Source of the DNA: Nocardia suismassiliense
GTDB lineage: Bacteria > Actinomycetota > Actinomycetes > Mycobacteriales > Mycobacteriaceae
Assembly: GCF_900269665.1 (NCBI RefSeq)
Contig: NZ_LT985361.1
Span: 5,376,163 to 5,440,162 of the forward strand
Direction of reading: 5' to 3'
Length of the DNA: 64,000 nucleotides
Made by a program: the position numbers and the translations under genes. Of the stretch, positions 50,961 to 58,187 are shown in pieces (position 1 is the first letter of the stretch; each line of letters opens with the position of its first letter). The notes beneath the pieces were generated by a model. That model was not told the origin of the DNA. It searched no databases and saw only the letters and a list, made by a program, of their open reading frames with translations.

Positions 50961-51854
50961 ATGCTGGAACGCCTCGAGCTGGAGGCCTTCCTCACGCTCG
51001 CCGACGAACTACATTTCGGCAGGACCGCAGAACGCCTGCACGTGACCACGAGCCGGATCAGTCAGACGATCCGCAAGCTGGAACGGCGCATCGGCGCGCC
51101 GCTGTTCGAACGCAACAGCCGCACAGTGACTCTCACGCCCCTCGGCAAACAGCTGCGCGACGAACTGCGCCCGGCCTACGACCAGATATCAGCCAGCGTC
51201 ACCGCGGCGAGCAAGGGCAACAGCGCCCAACGGGCCATCACGGTCGGGTTCTCCGCGCCGTGGTGCGGGAACCTGATCGTGCGGGCGACGGAGATGTTCC
51301 GCCTCCGCTACCCGGACACGGTGGTCGACATCGAGGAGATCCAGCTCACCGATCCGCTCGGCCGGATGCGTTCGGGCGCAGTCGATCTCCAGCTCACCGA
51401 GTTCCCGATCGCCGAGCCCGACATCAAGACCGGGCCGGTCGTGTTCGCCGAACCGCGCGCGCTCATGGTCCCCGAGGATCATCCGTTCGCGACGCGGAAA
51501 TCGGTATCGATGGAGGACCTCGCCAACACCACGCTGGTCACCCTCGCCGACGAACTCGTCCCGAGCTACTGGATGGACCGCTACTTCCCGCGCCACACAC
51601 CGCTGGGGCGCCCGATTCCGCAGGGACCGGCGACGAACTTCTGGCCCGAGGTGCTCGTGCACGTCAGCCAGGGGGTCGGCGTCAGCACCGTCTCGTTGCG
51701 CGCGGCCCAGTTCCACTCCCGGCCGGGCGTGGTCTTCGTCCCCTTCCACGACGCGGCGACGATCGACTACGGGCTGATGTGGCCGGTCGCGGGTAAGAAT
51801 CCACTCGTGCACCCGTTCCTCGAGACCATCGCCGAGGCGGCCGTGCTGGGTTGA
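50961..51854 (+). CDS. LysR-family transcriptional regulator
   Basis: 297 aa from ATG 50961, with GAGGGAAG upstream. N-terminal winged HTH: LEAFLTLADELHFGRTAERLHVTTSRISQTIRKLE, then RRIGAPLFERNSRTVTLTPLG. The C-terminal substrate-binding domain of periplasmic type follows (RAITVGFSAPWCGNLIV, DLQLTEFPI). The effector is unknown. It is divergent from the PAD gene across about 200 bp and may control it or itself through the palindrome at 50926. The gene is followed by a clear bidirectional terminator. Confidence 0.9.
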   Translation: MLERLELEAFLTLADELHFGRTAERLHVTTSRISQTIRKLERRIGAPLFERNSRTVTLTPLGKQLRDELRPAYDQISASVTAASKGNSAQRAITVGFSAPWCGNLIVRATEMFRLRYPDTVVDIEEIQLTDPLGRMRSGAVDLQLTEFPIAEPDIKTGPVVFAEPRALMVPEDHPFATRKSVSMEDLANTTLVTLADELVPSYWMDRYFPRHTPLGRPIPQGPATNFWPEVLVHVSQGVGVSTVSLRAAQFHSRPGVVFVPFHDAATIDYGLMWPVAGKNPLVHPFLETIAEAAVLG

Positions 51855-51873
51855 CCGGCCTGGCGCAACAGCA

Positions 51874-51903
51874 GAGCCGCGACCGAGGTGTCGGTCGCGG
51901 CTC
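51874..51903. terminator. bidirectional terminator hairpin
   Basis: GAGCCGCGACCGA, loop GGTG, TCGGTCGCGGCTC: a 13-bp perfect stem between the LysR gene and the convergent hydrolase gene. Confidence 0.85.
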
Positions 51904-51917
51904 GCTGAGGTGGGCGG

Positions 51918-52850
51918 TTATCGGGTGGTGTCGAGGAACGTGCCGATCAGCGGTAGCAATAGATCAGCCCGGTACATGATGTCGTAATGCGTTGTGCCCG
52001 GCACAATTTCGAGCCGGGAATCGGGCTTACCGGTGTTGAGCCCGGCGACCATGTCGGTGGCGTGGTCGCGGAACAGCGCGTCGGACTCGGCGGTCAGCAC
52101 GAGCGCGGGTGCTCGGACCTGCGCCAACTGAGCCGTCCAGTCATACTCCTTGCTGAGCAGGTCCCTGGTCTTGGTGACCAGACCGTGCCAGCCCGCCGGG
52201 TCCGGCGCGACACCGCTGTAGAGCTGGAACAACGGGGTTTCGCGCAGCGCATCCGGATTCATGGCGGCCATGCCCGCGCGGGTCTCCGGCACCCAACCGT
52301 CGTAGCGGAAAGGTGCCGAGGCGACGACCAACCGGTCGACCAGGTCCGGGGTGCGGGCAGCCACTTGGAGGGCGACGCCGCCGCCGAGCGAGTAGCCGAG
52401 CAGGTCGGCTTTGCCGAGCTGCAAGTGGTTGATCAGTGCCGCGACATCATCGGCCAGCGCCTCGTAGGACAACGGTCGCGCGAGATCGGGGGTGTGGCCG
52501 TGCGCCTGCAGGTCCACCGCGATGACCCGGCGGGTCTTGGCCAGCTCGGGAATCATTGCGCCGAAGGTGGATTCGCCGGTGCCGAGGCCGCCGTGCAACA
52601 GGATCAATGGCCGGCCGGTGCCGTGGGTTTCGTAGTAGAGCCTGCCGCCGTTGACCGCGGCGTAGTGGCCTTTGCCGTCGGCGGAGGCCTGGTCGGCCGC
52701 GGGGCGGACCGCCGAGGTGGCGGCGCGGTCGGTGGCCTCGGCGCTGTCGCAGCCGGTGACCAGTATGGCGGACAAGGCCACGGCGGTCAGGGCAGCAAAC
52801 GAGCGCGCGCCGCCGTTGCGCGAAAAGAAAATTCCGGTGTTTTTGGGCAT
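51918..52850 (-). CDS. alpha/beta hydrolase lipoprotein
   Basis: 310 aa from ATG 52850 (MPKNTG), with CGGAGC upstream. A signal peptide with lipobox LVTGC (Cys about 34) directs it to the outer membrane face. The hydrolase fold shows LILLHGGLGTG (oxyanion hole), GYSLGGGVALQ (nucleophile Ser), an Asp in LTAESDALF and His in PGTTHYDIM, so the triad is complete. The substrate is unknown; lipase, esterase and lactonase are possible. The next gene on the same strand (52900-53736) is also an alpha/beta hydrolase, 49 bp upstream, so the two could be co-transcribed. Confidence 0.82.
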   Translation of the reverse strand: MPKNTGIFFSRNGGARSFAALTAVALSAILVTGCDSAEATDRAATSAVRPAADQASADGKGHYAAVNGGRLYYETHGTGRPLILLHGGLGTGESTFGAMIPELAKTRRVIAVDLQAHGHTPDLARPLSYEALADDVAALINHLQLGKADLLGYSLGGGVALQVAARTPDLVDRLVVASAPFRYDGWVPETRAGMAAMNPDALRETPLFQLYSGVAPDPAGWHGLVTKTRDLLSKEYDWTAQLAQVRAPALVLTAESDALFRDHATDMVAGLNTGKPDSRLEIVPGTTHYDIMYRADLLLPLIGTFLDTTR

Positions 52851-52899
52851 GACGAAGCTCCGTCGGAAATAGGTGTGGTGTGGAAAATGGGCCGCTGAG

Positions 52900-53736
52900 T
52901 CAGGCCACGAATCGGCTCGCGCCGACGAGGAATTCACCCGAGACCGGGACCAGGAGTTCGACATTCGGGTTGTGGCTCAACTTCGCCACTTCCACGTGCC
53001 GCGCATTCGGCAGCACTTCGGTGATGGCGCGCGCGGCGGTGCGCAACAGGGCACCGCTCTTGCCGCCGGAAATAACCAAGGTGGGCACGTCGACGCCGGC
53101 CCAGTCCGCCGGACGCAAGGCCTCGCCGCGCATGAAGCGGCCCATGATCGCCCAGTCGTGCGCGGTGGCCGGGGCGGTGGCCAGCAGGTGCTTCCAGAAC
53201 GGGGTGACGCGCATCATCGCAGCGATGAAGGCGGGCATACCCATTCCCTTGGTCATGTAGTACCGCACCACCTCGGCCCGCCGGTCCTCGGCGATCATCA
53301 CGTGCAACCGATCGGCGAGATCCGCTGGCGGCACGAAGTTTTCGTCGTTGGTTACGAAGGGCGGCTCGAAGGCGACCACCTTCGTAATGCCCGGTACGCG
53401 CCCCGAGGCCGCCGCCGACAGCGCCAGACCCGCCCCCGAGGACCAGCCGAACACCGCGGCTTTGCCGCCGACCGCCTCGATCAGCGCGGCCAGATCATCG
53501 ATCTCGTTCGCCACGTCGTAGACGCCGGGCGAATCGGTGCTGTCGCCCCGGCCGCGTCGGTCGTAATTCACCACCGTCAACCCGTAGCGCTCGGCCAATT
53601 TATCGGCCAGCTCCACCATTTTGGGGAATGTGCGGTAGCTGAACGCACCGCCGATCAGAATGACCGTTCCGGCGTCGCCGCCGACGATACGATCGAAGGC
53701 CAGCTCGACTCCCCCAGGCGTGGTGATCGTCTCCAA
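52900..53736 (-). CDS. alpha/beta hydrolase
   Basis: 278 aa from TTG 53736 with GGAAAGG upstream. VILIGGAFSYRTFP, VNYDRRGRGDSTDSPG and VFGWSSGAGLALSAAA give the fold and the nucleophile Ser; His in KLSHNPNV is the likely triad base. The nucleophile elbow GWSSGA is typical of cytoplasmic esterases and haloperoxidase-like enzymes. No signal peptide. It is upstream of the lipoprotein hydrolase on the same strand. Confidence 0.8.
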   Translation of the reverse strand: METITTPGGVELAFDRIVGGDAGTVILIGGAFSYRTFPKMVELADKLAERYGLTVVNYDRRGRGDSTDSPGVYDVANEIDDLAALIEAVGGKAAVFGWSSGAGLALSAAASGRVPGITKVVAFEPPFVTNDENFVPPADLADRLHVMIAEDRRAEVVRYYMTKGMGMPAFIAAMMRVTPFWKHLLATAPATAHDWAIMGRFMRGEALRPADWAGVDVPTLVISGGKSGALLRTAARAITEVLPNARHVEVAKLSHNPNVELLVPVSGEFLVGASRFVA

Positions 53737-53970
53737 GGTCTTACCTTTCCTAGCAACTGGTTACCGCGGCGATGTCCTGCGCGCTCACCCATAAAGACAG
53801 CAGCTCGCCACAGAATTAACCGCACCCGACCCGTGACCTGCATCACGGCCGCCGAATGGCGCACCATGATCTTCACCGAGGCCGACCAGCGCAACAAGCG
53901 ACAACTCAGCAACGCGGGGTGTAGTTCTGCTCAACGATCACGGCGGGCTCCCCCAGTGCCAGAGCGTCAC
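53737..53970. other. 234-bp intergenic region
   Basis: I see no protein gene. One weak inverted repeat (GTGA...TCAC around 53832-53845) is present. It probably holds the promoter of the hydrolase operon and the end of the desaturase transcript. Confidence 0.35.
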
Positions 53971-54930
53971 TCAGGCTCTTGCACGCTCGCGGGCCAGCGA
54001 ACGGTCGCGCTGCTCTTCGAATTTCGGGATCTTCACTGTCGCCAGGTCGTCGAGGTAGGCGGCGAGGCGCTCGCGGACCTGCTCGCCGCGGGCGGTGAAG
54101 TCGGTGCGGCCGAAGATGTTCCATTGCCGGAGTACCGGCGCGAGCACGTCCTCGAGGTGCTGGCGCAGGTCGTAGACGCCGTGCTTGGCCATCAGCACGC
54201 CGTTGCGCCGGAAGTTCGGCATGCCCGCGCCGGGCATCTGGAAGTTCCGGACGATCGCGTCGATGGCCTCGATCGCCTGGTCGGGGACCAGGTCCAGGGC
54301 CGCGCCGCAGATGGTGCGGTAGAAGATCATGTGCAGGTTCTCGTCGGCGGCGATGCGCTGCAACATCCGGTCGGCGACCGGGTCATTACAGACCCGGCTG
54401 GTATTGCGGTGGGTGACGCGGGTGGCCAGTTCCTGAAAGCTCACGTAGGCAACGGAATGCAGGAAACCCGCGCCGCTGGCGACGTCGGCCGCGGTGGCGC
54501 CGGAGGCGAAACCATTGGTCATGTGGATCATCCGGGCCTGCTCGAGCGCGACGGGGTCGACGCCGCGGGTCACCACCAGATAGTCCCGGAGCACGGTGCT
54601 GTGCCGCATCTCCTCCGCGGTCCAGCGGCCGACCCAGGTGCCCCAGGCGCCGTCGCGGGAGAAGTTCTCGGCGATCTCGCGATGGTAGGAGGGCAGGTTG
54701 TCCTCGGTGAGCAGGTTCGTCACCATCGCGGCCTTGGCGACCTCACTGAGCCGCGATTGCCCGGCCTCCCAATCGATCCCGCCCAACTCGGCGAAATTGC
54801 GGCCCTCGTCCCACGGCACGTAGTCGTGCGGCTGCCAGTCCTTGGTCATCGACAGGTGCCGGTGCACACAGTCCTCGGCCATCGGTTCGAGGTCGGTCAG
54901 GATCTCGCGTTGTGTCAGATCGCGCGGCAA
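53971..54930 (-). CDS. acyl-ACP desaturase, DesA1/DesA2-like
   Basis: 319 aa from TTG 54930, which has GGGTAGGA 7 nt upstream; a longer frame starts at 55011. The sequence aligns by eye with mycobacterial DesA: HDYVPWDEGRNFAELGG, WVGRWTAEEMRHSTVLRDYLVVTRGVDP. Diiron ligands are visible as a Glu/His in LLTEDNLPSYHRE, EEMRH and ADENLHM. It inserts a double bond in ACP-bound fatty acids, likely for mycolate or membrane lipid synthesis. It is divergent from the Acg-type gene with a DosR-like palindrome between, so hypoxia-linked control is possible. Confidence 0.85.
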   Translation of the reverse strand: MPRDLTQREILTDLEPMAEDCVHRHLSMTKDWQPHDYVPWDEGRNFAELGGIDWEAGQSRLSEVAKAAMVTNLLTEDNLPSYHREIAENFSRDGAWGTWVGRWTAEEMRHSTVLRDYLVVTRGVDPVALEQARMIHMTNGFASGATAADVASGAGFLHSVAYVSFQELATRVTHRNTSRVCNDPVADRMLQRIAADENLHMIFYRTICGAALDLVPDQAIEAIDAIVRNFQMPGAGMPNFRRNGVLMAKHGVYDLRQHLEDVLAPVLRQWNIFGRTDFTARGEQVRERLAAYLDDLATVKIPKFEEQRDRSLARERARA

Positions 54931-55028
54931 CAGTGTTCCTACCCTTCGCTTCGATGAATGCGGCGGAATGCCCTCGACTCGACCGGCTTCCGGCGGCTCC
55001 CATGTCACCACCGCGCGCGGCGGGCGGG

Positions 55029-55048
55029 CAGGGCCGAAGGTCCCAGGC
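55029..55048. promoter_or_regulatory. DosR-box-like palindrome between desaturase and Acg genes
   Basis: On minus: TGGGACCTTCGGCCC, resembling the DosR motif GGGACTTNNGTCCC; core at 55031-55045. Nearby, AGGGTCC (55052-55058) and GGACCCT (55072-55078) form a further inverted repeat with a 13-nt gap. Confidence 0.55.
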
Positions 55049-55169
55049 CGTAGGGTCCGATTGCCTCAGCGGGACCCTGCCGCCCGCACCCGCCGGAACT
55101 GGGGCCGGAGGTCCCCGGATCAGCTGCGCAAAGGCCATATCGGCGGCGCCGGGACCGGACGAAACTCGC

Positions 55170-56162
55170 GATATGACCGACAAAGACCCCGAGGTGCCGG
55201 ACCACCCGACGATGCTGGCGGCGATGCGGCTGGCTTGTCGCGCGCCGTCGGTGCACAACACGCAGCCGTGGCGCTGGGTGTTCGACGGAACCCGGCTGCG
55301 CCTCTACACCGACACCGACCGCCAACTACTGGCCACCGATCCCCGGGGGCGCCAGCAGCTGATCAGCTGTGGCGCCGGGCTGCATCACCTGCGCAGCGCC
55401 TTCGCCGCCTACCACTGGCACACCGACACGGTGCGCCTGCCCGACCCCGCTGAACCGCAGCACCTGGCGACCATCGAGTTCCGGCCATGGCCCGACCCGC
55501 CCGACGGGATCCGCGCCCGCACCAGTGCGATCGACCGCCGCTACACCGATCGGCTGCCGATGCTCGAGCCACAACGCTGGGACGACATCGTGCACACCTT
55601 GCGAATGCTGGTGTCGCCGCACGACATCGCGCTCGACGTGCTCGACGAGAGCGCGCGAGCACGGCTGTCGACCGCTTCGGAGCAGTCGGCCGCGCTACGC
55701 CGCTACGACATGCAGTACCAGGCCGAATTGCAGTGGTGGACCGGGCATCACGAGATGCCGGAGGGCATCCCACCGGCGTCCATGGTCTCCGACGCCGAGT
55801 TCGCGAGGGTCGGTGTCGGCCGGGCGTTTCCACCGGTGCCGCATTCGATGCGCCGCGCCGAGATCGAGGACCGCGCACGCCTCGTCGTGCTCAGCTCGAC
55901 CGGCGACTCCGCCATGCAGTGGCTGCACACGGGCGAAGCGCTATCGGCGGTGCTGCTCGAGTGCACCGCCGCCGACCTGCACACCTGCGCCCTCACCCAC
56001 GTCACCGAAGTCCCCGCAGGCCGCCGACTGCTGGCCGGCCTCACCGCCCACGACGGCCTGCCCCAAGTCGTCATTCGCATCGGCGCGGCCCCGGACGACC
56101 ACGAACCGCCCCCGACCCCACGACGCCCACTGACCGACGTGTTCACCACGCGACGTGGATGA
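55170..56162 (+). CDS. Acg-type nitroreductase family protein
   Basis: 330 aa, the length of M. tuberculosis Acg (Rv2032, 331 aa). Hallmarks: RLACRAPSVHNTQPWRW at the start, QQLISCGAGLHHLR, and the C-terminal TGEALSAVLLECTAADLHTC with LPQVVIRIG. In Acg these bind FMN, but a lid closes the active site, so it may store flavin rather than reduce nitro groups (family knowledge). ATG 55170 lacks a perfect ribosome site but starts where the family does. Divergent from the desaturase; a DosR-like site lies about 130 nt upstream. A shorter paralogue is at 60177-60989. Confidence 0.85.
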   Translation, partial: DMTDKDPEVPDHPTMLAAMRLACRAPSVHNTQPWRWVFDGTRLRLYTDTDRQLLATDPRGRQQLISCGAGLHHLRSAFAAYHWHTDTVRLPDPAEPQHLATIEFRPWPDPPDGIRARTSAIDRRYTDRLPMLEPQRWDDIVHTLRMLVSPHDIALDVLDESARARLSTASEQSAALRRYDMQYQAELQWWTGHHEMPEGIPPASMVSDAEFARVGVGRAFPPVPHSMRRAEIEDRARLVVLSSTGDSAMQWLHTGEALSAVLLECTAADLHTCALTHVTEVPAGRRLLAGLTAHDGLPQVVIRIGAAPDDHEPPPTPRRPLTDVFTTRRG

Positions 56163-56184
56163 ACGTCCGTCCCGCTTTCGGAGA

Positions 56185-56212
56185 CCTTGGTCCGGTCGCC
56201 CCGGGACCAAGG
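56185..56212. terminator. hairpin downstream of Acg gene
   Basis: CCTTGGTCC (56185-56193) pairs with GGACCAAGG (56204-56212). It also looks like a DosR site, but the position downstream of the gene favours a terminator. Confidence 0.6.
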
Positions 56213-56250
56213 ACCCTGACCCGCACGGTCCGCTGACGGGCACGCTGATC

Positions 56251-56288
56251 GAGCGGGCCGCGGCAAGCCGCCCAGCCGCGGCCCGCTC
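56251..56288. terminator. strong bidirectional terminator hairpin
   Basis: GAGCGGGCCGCGG, 12-nt loop, CCGCGGCCCGCTC: a 13-bp perfect GC-rich stem between the convergent Acg and SRPBCC genes. Confidence 0.8.
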
Positions 56289-56317
56289 GCACCGGCACGT
56301 GCCTGCGCCGTAGCCCG

Positions 56318-56803
56318 TCAGCCTCGAGCCTCGTCGACAGCCTCGAGGTACCGCTGCAAGTAATGCGGCCAGCCGCCCTCGCCGTCGACACCGGCGCGCA
56401 CCGCCTCCCATCCGTCGCCGTGGCGGTCGATATGCCGGTGTTCGAGTTCGACGCGCGTGTGGTCCGCGTCCTCAGCGGTGAACCGGACCTCCACCTCGCT
56501 GGTCTTGTCCGGGTCGGTCTCGATTTCCCAGCGCCCGTTGATATCCCAGGTGAACACCACCCGGTTCGGCGGCTCGTAGGCCAGTACCCGCGCCCACCGG
56601 CACACGCTGCCGTCCTCGCCCCGGTCGTAGATGTGCCCGCCGACTCGCGGCTCGAACACCGTCTCGGCGATCGGGACCGCCAGCAGATTGTGCTCGCGCG
56701 GCTTTATCGCGTCGAAGCGCTCGGTGAACAACGCGAACGCACGCTCCAACGGTGCGTTGACGACGATCTGCAACTGCACCGGTTCGGCTTTGGTCTGGGT
56801 CAT
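56318..56803 (-). CDS. AHSA1/SRPBCC-domain protein
   Basis: 161 aa. An AHSA1-type SRPBCC fold: IVVNAPLERAFALFTERF, VGGHIYDRGEDGSVCRWARVLAYEPPNRVVFTWDI, EVEVRFTAEDADHTRVELEHRHI, then a long C-terminal helix. Such proteins bind hydrophobic ligands or assist chaperones; in actinobacteria they are often the target of an ArsR regulator encoded upstream. ATG 56803 overlaps the ArsR gene by 4 nt, so they are translationally coupled. Confidence 0.85.
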   Translation of the reverse strand: MTQTKAEPVQLQIVVNAPLERAFALFTERFDAIKPREHNLLAVPIAETVFEPRVGGHIYDRGEDGSVCRWARVLAYEPPNRVVFTWDINGRWEIETDPDKTSEVEVRFTAEDADHTRVELEHRHIDRHGDGWEAVRAGVDGEGGWPHYLQRYLEAVDEARG

Positions 56804-57072
56804 GACTTCTCCTGATCTTCGTCGACTATCTGTTGATACGTCGCGAGGGCTCGACTCCAGAACCGGTCGAGTTGTGCACGCAGCGCGCCCATCCCGTCCG
56901 GATTCAACTGGTAGATCCGGCGCGTACCGACGGCCCGATCCAGCACCAGCCCCGCATCTTTGAGCACCTTCAAATGCTGGGAAACCGCAGGGCGGCTGAT
57001 CGGCAGCTCGCGCGCGAGCTCACCGACCGCCTGCGGTTTCTCAGCCAGGCGCTCCAAAATCGTGCGCCGCAT
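56800..57072 (-). CDS. ArsR-family transcriptional regulator
   Basis: 90 aa. A winged HTH: ILERLAEKPQAVGELARELPISRPAVSQHLKVLKDAGLV and a wing DRAVGTRRIYQLNP. There are no Cys residues in the metal-binding helix positions, so it is not a metal sensor. The codons just upstream continue the family's usual start (WGALADR), but no start codon is visible there, so the true start might be non-standard. It is coupled to the AHSA1 gene. Two GTAAGTCT direct repeats lie upstream. Confidence 0.83.
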   Translation of the reverse strand: MRRTILERLAEKPQAVGELARELPISRPAVSQHLKVLKDAGLVLDRAVGTRRIYQLNPDGMGALRAQLDRFWSRALATYQQIVDEDQEKS

Positions 57073-57108
57073 TCGATCGGCGAGCGCACCCCATTCGTCT
57101 CCTGCTTG

Positions 57109-57133
57109 GTAAGTCTCTACGAACCGTAAGTCT
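57109..57133. promoter_or_regulatory. direct repeats upstream of ArsR-AHSA1
   Basis: GTAAGTCT at 57109-57116 and 57126-57133, 17 nt apart, with an inverted GCTTACC next to them. Probable ArsR operator. Confidence 0.5.
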
Positions 57134-57174
57134 TCGCTTACCGAAGCGAGTTGTCAAGGCTCCGACGGGACAAC

Positions 57175-57209
57175 AAAAAGCGCGGGGCCGAGTGCTCTCG
57201 ACCCCGCGC
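57175..57209 (-). terminator. intrinsic terminator of the universal stress gene
   Basis: On minus: GCGCGGGGTCGAG, loop AGCA, CTCGGCCCCGCGC (one mismatch), followed by TTTTT. The T-tract makes this one of the clearest intrinsic terminators in the window. Confidence 0.85.
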
Positions 57210-57221
57210 CCGGCGGTGCGG

Positions 57222-58121
57222 TCAGTGTTCGCGCACGACGATCATCGGCACCTCGACCGAGTGCAGCAGTGCGTTGCTGGTCGAGCCCAGGACCATGCTG
57301 GCGAAGCCCCCGCGTCCGTGGCTGCCGACGACGACCAGTTGGGCGCTCGAGGATTCGTCGAGCAAGGATCGAACGGGCCTGTCGGCCACCACGATTCGGC
57401 GCACCGTGACATCGGGATAGCGGTCGGCGTAACCTGCGAGGCTCTCCGCGAGCACGGCCTCGGCGGACTGTTGCGCGGCATCCCAGCCTGCAACCGGCAG
57501 GTCGAAACCACTGGTGTCACTCCAGGCGTGCAACGCGGTCAGCCCGACCTTGCGGCGCGACGCCTCCTCGAACGCGAGCTCCACCGCGGGCACACTGTTG
57601 CCGGTGCCATCGACACCCACCAGGACCGGCTGGGTCGCCGACACGACATCGATCGCGGCACTGCCATGGATGACCGCGACCGGGCAGTGCGCATGATGGG
57701 TGGTGGCGGTGCTGACCGAACCCAGCAGCCCACGCTGGAAGGCACCGATCCCCCGGCTGCCGACCACCAACATGCGCGCCTGTGCCGAACGCTCGATCAG
57801 CATCGGGATGACCAGTTCGAACGACACCTCGGTGGTGAGGTGCGGCGCCGCGCCCGGTGCTGCCGTCCGGGCCACCCTGCTGGCCTCGGTCAGGATGCGC
57901 TCGCCGTCGACGCGCAACCAGTCCAGATCCGTCTCACCCAGCCCGAGGCCTGGTCCGAAGCCGGGCTGGATCGCCATCGAGGTGAGCAGGTGCAGCCGGC
58001 AGTTGTGCAGGACGGCTTCGACCGCCGCCCACGCCGCCGCCTGATACGAGCTCGCGGAGCCGTCGACGGCGACCAGAATCGTCGGGTCTTGCATTGCGTT
58101 CGAGGGACTTTCGGCTGCCAT
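57222..58121 (-). CDS. tandem universal stress protein (UspA x2)
   Basis: 299 aa, two Usp domains. Each has the ATP-binding G-2x-G-9x-G-S/T motif: GSRGIGAFQRGLLGSVS and GSHGRGGFASMVLGSTS, with ILVAVDGS and VLVGVDGT at the domain starts. Mycobacterial tandem Usps (e.g. Rv2005c, Rv2623) belong to the DosR regulon and can bind ATP to slow growth. ATG 58121 (MAAESP) has AAAGGA upstream; MQDPT at 58094 is an alternative. The SulP gene is 66 bp upstream on the same strand. It ends at a T-tract terminator. Confidence 0.88.
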   Translation of the reverse strand: MAAESPSNAMQDPTILVAVDGSASSYQAAAWAAVEAVLHNCRLHLLTSMAIQPGFGPGLGLGETDLDWLRVDGERILTEASRVARTAAPGAAPHLTTEVSFELVIPMLIERSAQARMLVVGSRGIGAFQRGLLGSVSTATTHHAHCPVAVIHGSAAIDVVSATQPVLVGVDGTGNSVPAVELAFEEASRRKVGLTALHAWSDTSGFDLPVAGWDAAQQSAEAVLAESLAGYADRYPDVTVRRIVVADRPVRSLLDESSSAQLVVVGSHGRGGFASMVLGSTSNALLHSVEVPMIVVREH

Positions 58122-58187
58122 GGTCTGTCCTTTCGGAGGGTCTGCCATCGACTTCGAGCATCGCGCTGTCACCGGCGGATAACAAGG

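Noticed and set aside
52873..54957. 694-codon + frame across hydrolase and desaturase genes
   Set aside because: Antisense to two genes with complete active-site motifs.
56203..56217. DosR-box-like GGGACCAAGGACCCT downstream of the Acg gene
   Set aside because: It is one arm of a hairpin between convergent genes, so a terminator explains it; no gene starts nearby.
58104..58115. GGGACTTTCGGC resembling a DosR site at the Usp start
   Set aside because: It lies inside the coding sequence if ATG 58121 is right, and too close to 58094 to act as an activator site otherwise.
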